DNA of 64,000 bases from Shewanella maritima (GTDB lineage Bacteria; Pseudomonadota; Gammaproteobacteria; Enterobacterales; Shewanellaceae), in NCBI RefSeq assembly GCF_004295345.1, contig NZ_CP036200.1:1736001-1800000 (forward strand), given 5' to 3'. Shown here piece after piece: positions 26,187 to 39,047 of the stretch (position 1 is its first letter; the number at the start of each line of letters is the position of its first letter). Below the pieces are notes generated by a model that was given only the letters and a program-made list of their open reading frames with translations, had not been told where the DNA came from and did not search any database. Made by a program: the position numbers and the translations under genes.

Positions 26187-26746
26187 AGTGTTCGGTTTTT
26201 ATCGCTACGAGTATCGATGGTTATATCGCAACTGAAGATGGCAATGTCGATTGGCTTGAGCAAGCCGGCAATCAACAAGCAGACATGAGTGACAACCCAG
26301 ACATGGGCTTTAATGAATACATAAACAGTGTTGATTGCATGATTATGGGTCGTAAATGTATGGAGAAGATTGCTAGCTTTAATCTCACTGACGAGCAGTG
26401 GCCTTATGGCAAGCTGCCTATTTATGTGTTGAGCCGCACCATGACCAAGCCACCACAAAACCTTGTTGGTAAGGTTGAGATGGTCAATGATGGTATTGAG
26501 GCGCTGCTATCGCGATTAGAGCTTCAAGGACTCAAACACGCCTATATTGATGGCGGCGCGACAATATGTGCATTCATTAACTTGCAGCTCATCGAGCGGA
26601 TGATCATCACCCAAGCGCCTGTGGTTTTAGGTAAAGGTATTTCACTGTTCAATGACATCAAATCACCAGTCTCAGTTACCCAGGTCAGTGCGCAGTCTTA
26701 CCCTAATGACTTTGTTCAAGTTAGCTACCAGCTTAGCTATGCTTAA
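26183..26746 (+). CDS. RibD C-terminal / dihydrofolate-reductase-like protein
   Basis: 187 residues from ATG 26183, which overlaps the HNH gene stop and has GGAGAG upstream. A longer in-frame start at 26144 would add residues antisense to nothing useful and was rejected. The domain begins MKCSVFIATSIDGYIATEDG, the NADPH-binding start of RibD_C/DHFR-like proteins, and includes IMGRKCMEKI and YIDGGATICAFINL. These are NADPH-dependent reductases; the substrate is unknown and true folate reduction is unlikely. Confidence 0.83.
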   Translation: MKCSVFIATSIDGYIATEDGNVDWLEQAGNQQADMSDNPDMGFNEYINSVDCMIMGRKCMEKIASFNLTDEQWPYGKLPIYVLSRTMTKPPQNLVGKVEMVNDGIEALLSRLELQGLKHAYIDGGATICAFINLQLIERMIITQAPVVLGKGISLFNDIKSPVSVTQVSAQSYPNDFVQVSYQLSYA

Positions 26747-26875
26747 GCTCTAGATATGCTAGACCATTTAGTTACCGTGTGATGTGACTAGATCAAAGCA
26801 AATTGAAGGAAGCCCTTAGCCCTCGAACATCAAAAAATCATAATTCTACACACTGCATATATTAAGGAACGTTAT

Positions 26876-27352
26876 ATGAAACCACGTTTAATCCTGCTGC
26901 TAGTAGTAAGCCACGCTATGGTTGCATTTATCGGCTTTGCTGCAGGCATTTACACCCTGCCATTACTTACCGCGTCAGCTGCGCCTGACCAAGCCCAGTT
27001 AAAGTCAATCCAAACCCAAGCAGAGTTCACCGCCAGCTTTGTACGAGAGTTAAAAGGCAGCGACAGCTTGCACTGGGGTGAAGGACAAGTCTCAATAAAT
27101 AGTCAGCATATCGCCTTGGAAGGCGAGCTTTCACCTGGGCCTGACTTTAAACTCTACTTGGCACCAGAGTTTGTAGAAACAGAGCAAGAATTCAACGCCT
27201 TAAAAAGCAAGATGGTACAAGTAGGCAGTGTTAACCGCTTCGATAACTTCATTGTTGACGTGCCGAGCCACATTGACCCAGCCAACTACAACACTGTCAT
27301 TGTGTGGTGTGAATCATTTGGCGAGTTCATCACAGCAGCGAAATACCAATAA
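26876..27352 (+). CDS. DM13 domain protein, membrane-anchored or secreted
   Basis: 158 residues. An N-terminal hydrophobic segment (about residues 5-32) acts as signal or anchor. A DM13 domain covers residues 55-157, with SDSLHWGEGQVSI, LEGELSPGPDFKLYLAP and the C-terminal VIVWCESFGEFITAAKYQ containing the domain's conserved cysteine. DM13 is proposed to act in redox or electron transfer. AAGGAACG precedes the ATG. Directly downstream is a 153-bp tandem repeat. Confidence 0.82.
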   Translation: MKPRLILLLVVSHAMVAFIGFAAGIYTLPLLTASAAPDQAQLKSIQTQAEFTASFVRELKGSDSLHWGEGQVSINSQHIALEGELSPGPDFKLYLAPEFVETEQEFNALKSKMVQVGSVNRFDNFIVDVPSHIDPANYNTVIVWCESFGEFITAAKYQ

Positions 27353-27366
27353 CACCGCCAGCTTTT

Positions 27367-27709
27367 TAACATTTGGGTCAGTAACATTTGGGTCAGAGTA
27401 AACGTTCACGCTTACACCTAAGCAATCATCCTCTGACCTAAGCTTATCTTGCTTTCGAGCCTTCAACCTAAAAATAAATACCTATACATTTCAATTAATT
27501 AAGGTTTTACTCTGACCCGATTTTAAGCTAAATGTAACATTTGGGTCAGAGTAAACGTTCACGCTTACACCTAAGCAATCATCCTCTGACCTAAGCTTAT
27601 CTTGCTTTCGAGCCTTCAACCTAAAAATAAATACTTATATATTTCAACAAATTAAGGTTTTACTCTGACCCGATTTTAAGCTTAATGTAACATTTGGGTC
27701 AGAGTAAAC
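27367..27709. repeat. 153-bp tandem repeat with REP-like GGGTCAGAGTAAA arms
   Basis: Two units, 27382-27534 and 27535-27687, differ at only a few positions. They are flanked by a 22-base start of a third (27688-27709) and a truncated 14-base start (27367-27380). Each unit begins with TAACATTTGGGTCAGAGTAAA and contains the inverted TTTACTCTGACCC near its end. This resembles the palindromic ends around REP-associated (RAYT/Y1) transposases, but no transposase gene is present. Confidence 0.85.
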
Positions 27710-30572
<2,863 letters not shown>

Positions 30573-30651
30573 TAACCATCTTATGCTGAGTAATACTGCA
30601 CAATGCAATATTACTCAGCAAGCTAAAGGTTAATATACTAGAACTTGCAAA

Positions 30652-30686
30652 TTAAAAATGGGTACCTTTGGTACCCATTTTTTGTT
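30652..30686 (+). terminator. Terminator of katG
   Basis: AAATGGGTACC/GGTACCCATTT stem with a short TTT loop, then TTTTTTG. Confidence 0.88.
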
Positions 30687-30707
30687 TTCAGCCTCAAGCG
30701 ATAGCCA

Positions 30708-30741
30708 TAAAAAAACCGCTGCAGAGGCAGCGGTTTTTATT
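30708..30741 (-). terminator. Terminator of the second EF-G gene
   Basis: Minus strand AAAACCGCTGCCTCTGCAGCGGTTTT followed by a T tract. Confidence 0.88.
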
Positions 30742-30760
30742 AAAGAGTTGTGCTTAACAA

Positions 30761-32845
30761 TTACTTGTTAGCTTCACGCTCTTTAACTTCAGCGATAACT
30801 TTTTCAGCAACGCTGTTTGGACATGGTGCGTAGTGTGAGAACTCCATAGAGAACTGACCACGACCAGAAGTCATAGTACGTAAAGAACCGATGTAACCGA
30901 ACATTTCAGATAACGGTACGTCACCCTTAATGCGAACACCAGTAGTACCAGCTTCTTGACCAGAAATCATACCACGACGACGGTTAAGGTCACCGATTAC
31001 GTCACCTACGTTGTCTTCTGGGCTGAATACGTCAACTTTCATCACAGGCTCTAGAAGCTGTGCGCCGGCTTTTGGCATAGATTGACGGAATGCACCTTTA
31101 GCAGCGATTTCGAACGCGATAGCTGACGAGTCAACTGCGTGGAAAGCACCGTCAGTAAGCTCTAGCTCAACGTCTAGTACTGGGAAACCAGCAACAGTAC
31201 CAGTTTCCATCATAGATGCGAAACCTTTCTCAACTGCAGGCCAGAATTCTTTAGGTACGTTACCACCAACTACTGAAGAGCTGAAAGTGAAGCCAGAGTT
31301 TTGCTCACCTGGGCGGATAACATAGTCGATCTTACCGAACTGACCAGAACCACCAGACTGCTTCTTGTGAGTGTAGCTGTCTTCGATAGCTTGAGTAATT
31401 GTCTCACGGTATGCTACTTGAGGCTCACCAACGATTAGGTCAACACCGTAAGTACGCTTAAGGATGTCAACTTTAATGTCTAAGTGAAGCTCACCCATAC
31501 CTTTAAGGATGGTTTCGCCTGAATCTTCGTCAGTTTCAACGCGGAAAGATGGATCTTCTGCAATCATTTTACCGATCGCGATACCCATTTTCTCACTGCC
31601 GCCTTTGTCTTTTGGCGCAACAGCAATAGAGATTACTGGCTCTGGGAAGATCATAGCTTCAAGAGTACAAGGGTCCTTAACGTCACATAAAGTGTGACCA
31701 GTTTGAACGTTCTTCATACCTACGATAGCGATGATGTCACCAGCTTGCGCTGAATCTAGCTCGTTACGCTCGTCTGCTTGCATCTCAACCATACGGCCAA
31801 CACGCTCAGTTTTACCTGTTGCAGAGTTAAGGATGGTGTCACCTTTCTTGATCTTACCTGAGTAGATACGTACGAAAGTTAGTGCACCGAAACGGTCATC
31901 CATAATTTTGAATGCTAGTGCTTTGAACGTAGCATTTGGATCAACGATAGCGTGCTCACCAGTTTCGTTACCTTCTTCGTCAGTTAGAGGTTGTGGGTCA
32001 ACTTCTACTGGATCAGGTAGGTAATCAACTACTGCGTCAAGAAGAAGCTGCATACCTTTGTTTTTGAAAGCAGAACCACAGTATGTTGGGAAGAATGCCA
32101 TTGTACGAGTACCAGTACGGATACAACGCTTAATGTCTTCCATAGATGGCTCTTCGCCTTCCATGTAAGCTTCCATTAGATCGTCGTCCATCTCAACAGC
32201 AGACTCGATTAGTTGCTCACGGTATTCTTCTACCATGTCAACCATGTCAGCTGGAACGTCTTCGATCTTGTAGTTTTCTGCTTGGCCAGTTTCATCCCAT
32301 ACCCATGCTTTACGAGTAAGTAGATCAACTACGCCTTTGAATTCGTCTTCGATACCGATTGGCAGAACCATTACTAGTGGGTTAGCAGCTAGTACGTCTT
32401 TAGTTTGCTTAACAACACGTAGGAAGTCAGCACCCATACGGTCTAACTTGTTTACGAAGATGATACGAGCAACTTCTGATTCGTTAGCGTAACGCCAGTT
32501 AGTTTCTGACTGAGGCTCAACACCACCAGAACCACAGAATACACCGATACCACCGTCAAGAACTTTAAGAGAACGGTATACTTCTACTGTAAAGTCAACG
32601 TGACCAGGAGTGTCGATAACGTTAAAACGGTGGTCGTTCCAGAAACAACTTACCGCTGCTGACTGAATGGTAATACCACGCTCAGCTTCCTGTTCCATGA
32701 AGTCAGTTGTAGACTCACCATCATGAACTTCACCGATCTTATGGATCTTACCGGTTAGCTTAAGGATACGCTCGGTGGTCGTGGTTTTACCCGCGTCAAC
32801 GTGAGCGAAGATACCAATGTTTCTGTATTTTGATAATTCGGTCAT
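30761..32845 (-). CDS. fusA2: Elongation factor G, second paralogue (type II)
   Basis: 694 residues with the full five-domain EF-G layout. GTPase motifs are [12 protein letters not shown] (G1), DTPGHVDF (G3) and NKLDRMG (G4). Domain IV includes [14 protein letters not shown], and [12 protein letters not shown] begins domain V. EF-G drives translocation or ribosome recycling. It stands alone rather than in the str operon beside rpsG and tufA, so it is probably the extra paralogue called fusA2 or fusB in Shewanella. Its own terminator follows. Confidence 0.9.
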   Translation of the reverse strand: MTELSKYRNIGIFAHVDAGKTTTTERILKLTGKIHKIGEVHDGESTTDFMEQEAERGITIQSAAVSCFWNDHRFNVIDTPGHVDFTVEVYRSLKVLDGGIGVFCGSGGVEPQSETNWRYANESEVARIIFVNKLDRMGADFLRVVKQTKDVLAANPLVMVLPIGIEDEFKGVVDLLTRKAWVWDETGQAENYKIEDVPADMVDMVEEYREQLIESAVEMDDDLMEAYMEGEEPSMEDIKRCIRTGTRTMAFFPTYCGSAFKNKGMQLLLDAVVDYLPDPVEVDPQPLTDEEGNETGEHAIVDPNATFKALAFKIMDDRFGALTFVRIYSGKIKKGDTILNSATGKTERVGRMVEMQADERNELDSAQAGDIIAIVGMKNVQTGHTLCDVKDPCTLEAMIFPEPVISIAVAPKDKGGSEKMGIAIGKMIAEDPSFRVETDEDSGETILKGMGELHLDIKVDILKRTYGVDLIVGEPQVAYRETITQAIEDSYTHKKQSGGSGQFGKIDYVIRPGEQNSGFTFSSSVVGGNVPKEFWPAVEKGFASMMETGTVAGFPVLDVELELTDGAFHAVDSSAIAFEIAAKGAFRQSMPKAGAQLLEPVMKVDVFSPEDNVGDVIGDLNRRRGMISGQEAGTTGVRIKGDVPLSEMFGYIGSLRTMTSGRGQFSMEFSHYAPCPNSVAEKVIAEVKEREANK

Positions 32846-33250
32846 GATTCAACTTTAATGATTAGTTTAAGAAGTAGACGGAGTATGCGAATAGTACCGA
32901 CACACCGCTCATCAGGTTATTTAAGGCGCATATTGTAAATTGGAACCTTGCAACACGCAAATAGCAGTTGCAATATTTCTGCAGTTTTGGCAAAAAAACT
33001 CGCCGTAATCGCTAGATATTAGATATAAAACAAGCATCTAAAAATGATCGATTATTTTTCAGCCACACAAAAAAGTCTGTTTTAACCCGCGAATTTTAAC
33101 GCCAGATCCTCGCGCATCTAAGTAATGAGCCAGAATTTAACGATTTACCAACAACTTTAGGCTGAATTTACGTGATTTCGATCGCCAACTATAGACATAA
33201 AAATACCCGCACGCGGCGAGTATTTTTGTCACTAGTTTAGCTGTCGTTGT
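32846..33250. other. Intergenic region between accADC and the EF-G gene
   Basis: 405 bases. A terminator for the accADC gene is at 33199-33232. The rest is A/T-rich and contains the EF-G promoter on the minus strand. I saw no gene or repeat. Confidence 0.5.
33199..33232 (-). terminator. Terminator of the fused carboxylase gene
   Basis: Minus strand AAAATACTCGC...GCGGGTATTTTT; imperfect stem with a T tract. Confidence 0.75.
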
Positions 33251-36200
33251 TTATTCAACTGGTGAGATAACAAACAGTAGGTCACCTTGAGATACTTGCT
33301 GACCATTGCTGTTAAGAATTCGCTCAATGCGGTACTTCTTATCAGATGGGTATAGCTCAGCGTCTTTACGGTTAAAGCCTGCAAGTGACACTTGCGAGAA
33401 CATCTTCATCGCTTCAGTCAGTGCCAGTGTTTGGTCAACGGTGACTACATCACCTTCTTTGACAAAGTCTGCTTCTCCTGGCGCTGGAGACGTATAGAAG
33501 ATACCTGCACCTTGTGCCAGAACTTTCAGCTCGTTCGACTCACCAACACGTAGCGACTCAGTATCAACCGCTTCAGTTTCTGCCGCAGCTTCCATTTCTT
33601 CGATTAGCGCGTCAGCGTCAATCTCAGCCATTAGGCGTGGCAGATAGTTAGTGTCGTAAACGCCTTCGTTGAAGGTACCGTCAGCAAGAATACGCTTAAG
33701 TAGCGGAATGTTAGTCGCGATACCACGAATAACCACGCTATCTAGGTAGTCGTACATCTTCTTAACGACATCGGCGCGATCGCTACCACGGATAATGATC
33801 TGCGCGATCAAGCTGTCGTAGTATGGCGATACTTCTTTATCTGTATCGGCGATCGAGATGATCTCAATGTCATCACGCTCTGGCATGATGCACTCAGTGA
33901 TCTTGCCTGGATTTGGCATTAGCTGCATAACGCCATTGCTATCTAGCTCAGCTTTCTCAGCAGTTACACGGACTTCCATCGCGTAACCTTGATCAACAGG
34001 CTCTAGGTCTTCAATTGAGCGACCAGCGGCAATGTCGAACTGCGCGCTTACAATGTCGATACCAGAAGTCGCTTCAGTTACCGGATGCTCAACCTGCAGA
34101 CGGGTGTTCATTTCCATGAAGTACACTTCGTTTGCATCTAGGTTGTAGATAAACTCTACCGTACCCGCGCCCATGTAATCAGTCGCATCACCTAGTGCAC
34201 GAGTGTACTCCATCACCTTCTGCTTAAGCTCATCAGGCAGCATGGTCGACATAGACTCTTCAATCACTTTCTGGTTGTTACGCTGTACTGAACAGTCACG
34301 TAAACCTAACACTTTAGTGTTGCCGAACTTGTCACGTAGTAGCTGTACTTCAATGTGACGCAATGAGGTTACGTATTTCTCAAGGTAAAGGTCACCGTTA
34401 CCAAATGCTGCCGCAGCTTCAGTCGATGTTTGAGTGAATAGCGCAATCATGTCTTCAGGGCGTTCAACTACCTGAATACCTTTACCGCCACCACCTTGTA
34501 CCGCTTTAAGCAGTACTGGGTAACCAATCTCTAGTGCAACGTTCACAGCTTGCTCAGCGTTGGTCAAAATACCGTGTGAGCCAGGTACTACAGGTACGTT
34601 TTGCGCTTGCGAAGTTTTAATCGCGTTCGACTTGTTACCCATAGTTGTCATTGAGTGTACGCTTGGGCCAACAAAGTTAACGCCGTTGTTTACACAAAGT
34701 GCAGCAAACTGTGGGCTTTCAGATAAGAAACCGATACCAGGGTGCAGTGCGTTAACTTTCTCGTACTCAGCAACTTTCAGTACTGAGTAGGCGTTTAGGT
34801 AACTTTCATCTGAAGTGTTACCACCAATACAAACTAGCTTGTCGTTCTCTTTTAGCATGTCTGCAGGAACAGAAGTCATATCTGGATCAGAAGCAACCAG
34901 TACCACATTGATGTTGTTGTCGTGCGCCTTGCGGATAAGTTTCACCGCAGTACAACCACGAGCGTGAACCAGTACTTTGTCGATAGGCTTCATCAATGCA
35001 CGTGGATCGTCTTGAACAATCTCATCAACCACTTCAACTGTTTCAGGAACAATGGTTGATAGCGCGTTGCCAATAACGTCTTTAATGTCAGCATTTGGCA
35101 TTGGCATTAATGGGTCAATGCTTGAAAGCTGGCTGTCTAACGTCTCGCTAAATGGGTTATGAACTAAGCCATTCATCGCACCAGGAACTTTCGACAAGTA
35201 ATTAGATAGTGTCGATGTAGATGGCAAGTATGCAGGTACAACCATTTGGCCTGCGAACGGCATGTTAGTACCCGATAAGTAGTAAGTTTGCACTAATGGG
35301 TGAGTCACAAAACTCGCCTGTGCACCACCGGTACAGTCACCGAAACCGAACATCAATACAGGTAGCTCGTTGTCGCGGATGAAACGAGTGATACGGTCGT
35401 TCACTACTGCCATTGAGAATAGCGCTGCTGCACCTTCTTTAGTTTGCATACCACCTGAGCTGATAAAGCAAATAACCGGTAGCTTGCGCTTAGCACATTC
35501 AATTAATAGCGCACTGAACTTCTCAGCACTTGCCATATCGAATGCACCCGCTTGGAATGCGGTGTTCGATACTGCCACACCTACGCGCAGCTTATTGTCA
35601 CCTTCACCAAAGTCAGCTAAACCTGTGATTAAACCACATGGGCGCACGCCGCGATCGATTGCATCTTCAATCGATAAACGGAAACCAGGGAAGTTAAGCA
35701 AGTTGGCAGACATCTTGTCGCCGTCAATTTCGTCAAACTCAGTGAAGAACTCGCCAATCACGTTCTCCCAAGTCATCTTGCCTTGCTTCTTCTCTTCACG
35801 CAGCACCTTCTGGATTAACAAGTCTTGATAACCCATGGTTAGACGGTTCCAGAAGTCTTTACGACGACCAATACGAACAGGGTTAATCGCACCTGTGTAC
35901 TTGTCGTGCTCTTCTTCACTGTCGAAGTACTCTGGTAATAGACGCTCAAAGAAGTAAGTCAGAATTACGAATAGCGAATCGTTAAGCTGTGGGAAACCAA
36001 CACTCTTCCACTGCTCTACGCGCGTTAGTAGCTCAGCGCGGTTTGATTGCGCCATAAAGTATTTAAGCCATTTGTAGAACTTGCTCTTCTCATAAGCTTC
36101 ATCGTTGGTTGATAGTGCACGGTCAATCGACTTATGCAGCAGGTTATCAACTGACTCGCGGGCAAGACTTTTCGAGTTCATCGCTTCTTTCGAGATAGAA

Positions 36201-37801
36201 GCAAGATTAACCACTACGTTGTCATACAGCGCGTTGAAGATAAGAATGTTGTGACACTGCCAGATAAAGTCTTCACGTAGCTCATCATTGACCACTACAT
36301 CAAGTACAGTTAGCTGGTTTAGTTCAGGCCAATCTGCTTCAGTCTTCTCTTTAGGGAGCGACTCAAGATATTGAATTAGGCCTTTAAAGTTGTTCTCAGC
36401 GTTAGCTTTCCAGCGGTGGTATAGCGACCAACCGATGTTAAATAGCAGCGCTTTACGTGCTTTCTTATAGTTCTCTTTTGGCTCACCTAAGATAAAGCGC
36501 GTCAGCATATTACGCTCAGTCGACACCTCATCACGCTTAGCGGTGAAGTTGCCCCACAGCTTGTTTAGCTCTTCGTCATAAACTAGCTTGTCAGGGTTGG
36601 TTAGCCATGCTTGGAATACGCGCTCTTGCTCTTGTGAGATACGCTCTAGTAAGTCACCTTCAGGGATACTTACCTTAGATAGTCGACCATATTGCTCTTG
36701 CGAGATCGAATGGATACGGCTACGAAGCGTTAGATAACGCAGATAACGATATGCACTACCAAAGATGTTGTGGTGCATAGTCGGGCTGTTTGCAATCGCA
36801 AGCCCAGTGTTGCTTTCTAAGCTAACTAAGTTTTCTGATGGCGCTAAGAAACGCTCTAGGCTGCGCTCGTAGTGCTCTTTTAGATCAGAAGAGTCACGTA
36901 CAAAGTTCATTGCCGCGCGTTCAACGGCCTCTACACCACTGATAATTGCGCGGCGCAAGTTATGCTGGCGGTCATCGCGGTCTGTTGGCGAGTAATCGAT
37001 AATGCCGTCAATACAACCTGCTGTGTATAGCTCTTCTGGCGATACACCCACAGATTTAGCACATTCCTGCCAAGATAAGTTGTACTTACGGGCAATACTT
37101 TGCAGGCCTTGTGGCTGAATTGTATTGAAAATACCGTCGCGTACAGAAAGTAGAATGTTCGCCGCAGCAAGTGGAATAGCACCACCAGAATATCCTGCAC
37201 CCACCACAATACCTACCGTTGGTACGTCAACATTGGCACTTTCTGCAATCGCTTTCGAGATTGAGTGTGCTTGGTTGTTGCTGTTAGCTACCTCACCTGC
37301 ATCAGCACCAGGAGTGTCGATAAGGTAGATGATTGGCATTGCTAGTTCAGCAAAATGGCGAATCGCTTTGCATGCTTCTAAATGATGCTCAGGCATCCAA
37401 GCACCGTTAGAGGTTGAACGCTCTTGGGCAATAAAACCAACACGGCGAGTACGAGCACCAAAATCTAGCTCGACTTCAGCACTGTAAAAAGGCCCTTGTT
37501 GGTGCTCTGCGATTAGCTTGCCTTTCAACTCGGCAATCATACGCTTAGCGCCATAACGGTTCTTATCTTGAGTCGGTTGAATAACCTGGTTGACGTAACC
37601 GTCAACATCTAACGACGCCAATTCTTTTAGGTTTGATTGGATAGCGTCGTCAGAAAGTAATCCTTTGATTTCGTCAGATAACGTCTGCTTACTGTGAGCA
37701 GGAAATAACGAGAAATCCTTGGCTAGATGTTCCGCCTGTAAAAATAACGGGTCAGCCGATACAACTTGAGTCGTGTTAGCGGGCTGCTTATTGCTGGTCA
37801 T
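33251..37801 (-). CDS. accADC: Fused acyl-CoA carboxylase: carboxyltransferase alpha and beta, biotin carboxylase, biotin carrier
   Basis: 1516 residues joining domains that are separate subunits in E. coli. Residues about 90-290 resemble carboxyltransferase (YLIDTPGADAGEVAN, VGAGYSGGAIPLA). A linker of roughly 430 residues follows. Residues 740-920 are a second carboxyltransferase domain (SSGGMQTKEGAAALFSMAV, GDCTGGAQASFVTHP). Residues 975-1400 are biotin carboxylase (ATP loop KAVQGGGGKGIQV, EMNTRLQVEHPVTE). The C-terminus is the biotin carrier with EAMKM (lysine about 1466). It should carboxylate an acyl-CoA, perhaps acetyl- or propionyl-CoA. AGAGGA precedes the ATG. It is divergent from a LysR gene, the likely regulator. 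Confidence 0.9.
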   Translation of the reverse strand: MTSNKQPANTTQVVSADPLFLQAEHLAKDFSLFPAHSKQTLSDEIKGLLSDDAIQSNLKELASLDVDGYVNQVIQPTQDKNRYGAKRMIAELKGKLIAEHQQGPFYSAEVELDFGARTRRVGFIAQERSTSNGAWMPEHHLEACKAIRHFAELAMPIIYLIDTPGADAGEVANSNNQAHSISKAIAESANVDVPTVGIVVGAGYSGGAIPLAAANILLSVRDGIFNTIQPQGLQSIARKYNLSWQECAKSVGVSPEELYTAGCIDGIIDYSPTDRDDRQHNLRRAIISGVEAVERAAMNFVRDSSDLKEHYERSLERFLAPSENLVSLESNTGLAIANSPTMHHNIFGSAYRYLRYLTLRSRIHSISQEQYGRLSKVSIPEGDLLERISQEQERVFQAWLTNPDKLVYDEELNKLWGNFTAKRDEVSTERNMLTRFILGEPKENYKKARKALLFNIGWSLYHRWKANAENNFKGLIQYLESLPKEKTEADWPELNQLTVLDVVVNDELREDFIWQCHNILIFNALYDNVVVNLASISKEAMNSKSLARESVDNLLHKSIDRALSTNDEAYEKSKFYKWLKYFMAQSNRAELLTRVEQWKSVGFPQLNDSLFVILTYFFERLLPEYFDSEEEHDKYTGAINPVRIGRRKDFWNRLTMGYQDLLIQKVLREEKKQGKMTWENVIGEFFTEFDEIDGDKMSANLLNFPGFRLSIEDAIDRGVRPCGLITGLADFGEGDNKLRVGVAVSNTAFQAGAFDMASAEKFSALLIECAKRKLPVICFISSGGMQTKEGAAALFSMAVVNDRITRFIRDNELPVLMFGFGDCTGGAQASFVTHPLVQTYYLSGTNMPFAGQMVVPAYLPSTSTLSNYLSKVPGAMNGLVHNPFSETLDSQLSSIDPLMPMPNADIKDVIGNALSTIVPETVEVVDEIVQDDPRALMKPIDKVLVHARGCTAVKLIRKAHDNNINVVLVASDPDMTSVPADMLKENDKLVCIGGNTSDESYLNAYSVLKVAEYEKVNALHPGIGFLSESPQFAALCVNNGVNFVGPSVHSMTTMGNKSNAIKTSQAQNVPVVPGSHGILTNAEQAVNVALEIGYPVLLKAVQGGGGKGIQVVERPEDMIALFTQTSTEAAAAFGNGDLYLEKYVTSLRHIEVQLLRDKFGNTKVLGLRDCSVQRNNQKVIEESMSTMLPDELKQKVMEYTRALGDATDYMGAGTVEFIYNLDANEVYFMEMNTRLQVEHPVTEATSGIDIVSAQFDIAAGRSIEDLEPVDQGYAMEVRVTAEKAELDSNGVMQLMPNPGKITECIMPERDDIEIISIADTDKEVSPYYDSLIAQIIIRGSDRADVVKKMYDYLDSVVIRGIATNIPLLKRILADGTFNEGVYDTNYLPRLMAEIDADALIEEMEAAAETEAVDTESLRVGESNELKVLAQGAGIFYTSPAPGEADFVKEGDVVTVDQTLALTEAMKMFSQVSLAGFNRKDAELYPSDKKYRIERILNSNGQQVSQGDLLFVISPVE

Positions 37802-37926
37802 CGAGAGATCCTCTGCTTATATAGCCTCTAAAATTTTTAACGCGTAAATATAACTTTGTTGTTCACCGAATTACCATATACACTACCTTGGACGCTTTGT
37901 TCCAAAAATGAGACAGTGAGACGAAA

Positions 37927-38838
37927 ATGCCCGATTTGAACGGTATGATGCTGTTTGCAGCGGTGGTGAGAGCCAAAGGATTCTCCCAAGCAGCACGAGA
38001 CATCGGACAACCTAAATCGACAATTAGCCGCAAAGTTGCCCAACTTGAAGAAGATTTAGGGGTACGTTTACTGCAACGTGACACCCGAAACTTGAGCTTG
38101 ACTCAGGTCGGAGCCATGTTTTTTCAGCACTGTGAATCGATAAGCGCCGAGGTTGAAGCGGCAAAGGCAACTATTGAAAATACCCACAGTGATGTTTCCG
38201 GTTCATTACGCATTGCCATCCCGGTGTCATTCTCACAAGAAGTGATTGGTCATTTATGCTCTAGCTTTATGCGCATGTATCCCAATATCGAGTTAGATAT
38301 TCAGTTTACCGATAACGATGTGGGACTGGTCGGTGAAGGTTATGACATTGCAATTAAGTATGGTCCACTGCAATCATCAGACCTAGTGGCAAGGCTGTTA
38401 TTTGAACGTCAGCCCGTGTTGGTTGCCAGCCCAGGCTATATTAAAAAGCACGGCACACCAGCAACGCCACAAGAGCTAGCACAGCACAATGGTATCTTGT
38501 TAGGTACTCGCCTATCAGCGCCAATTTGGCCGCTTGGTAAAGGCAATCGCAAGATGATGGCGACCTTTAAGCGCAAAGTTAGGGTCAACTCAGCTAATAT
38601 GGTCAAGCGCTTTGCCATGGACGATTACGGTATCGCTATGCTGTCAAACACCAGCTGTAAACAAGAAATCGCCGCCGGCACCTTGTTACCTATTCTGCAA
38701 GAGTGGCCCATTGAGCCATTTAAGGTCTACGGCGTGTATTCTAGCCGCAGGCAATTGGCGACCAACATTAGCGCGTTTTTAGACTTTTTTAGTAAACGCT
38801 ACGGCTCACAAGAGTCGCTACACAGCTTAATGAGCTAA
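37927..38838 (+). CDS. LysR-family transcriptional regulator
   Basis: 303 residues. The N-terminal winged helix-turn-helix (about 1-60; GFSQAARDIGQPKSTISRKVAQLEEDLG) is followed by a periplasmic-binding-like effector domain from about residue 90. It is divergently transcribed from the fused carboxylase gene with 125 bases between starts, the classic LysR arrangement, so it probably controls that gene and itself. The effector is unknown. Confidence 0.9.
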   Translation: MPDLNGMMLFAAVVRAKGFSQAARDIGQPKSTISRKVAQLEEDLGVRLLQRDTRNLSLTQVGAMFFQHCESISAEVEAAKATIENTHSDVSGSLRIAIPVSFSQEVIGHLCSSFMRMYPNIELDIQFTDNDVGLVGEGYDIAIKYGPLQSSDLVARLLFERQPVLVASPGYIKKHGTPATPQELAQHNGILLGTRLSAPIWPLGKGNRKMMATFKRKVRVNSANMVKRFAMDDYGIAMLSNTSCKQEIAAGTLLPILQEWPIEPFKVYGVYSSRRQLATNISAFLDFFSKRYGSQESLHSLMS

Positions 38839-39047
38839 CTGCCTAATGGGCTAATTCTTACTCACCTATCTAAAAGTACATCGATGACATAACAATGCAG
38901 GATCAGCATACATAGCTGATCTTGTATAATTTTTTGTGTTATAACTTATCCAGTAAGATTAACTAAGCCATATAAAGGCACAAAGGATAGCTGCAGGTTA
39001 ATCTCCAGGTTTAACTTGCCCCACCACGCTGCTTTAAAGGAATAACC

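Noticed and set aside
27367..27709. CRISPR array
   Set aside because: The repeat unit is 153 bp, nearly identical throughout, with no short repeat/spacer pattern and no cas genes.
35370..35828. 152-codon plus-strand frame inside the carboxylase gene
   Set aside because: It is antisense to well-conserved carboxyltransferase coding sequence and its translation has no recognisable motif; shadow frame.
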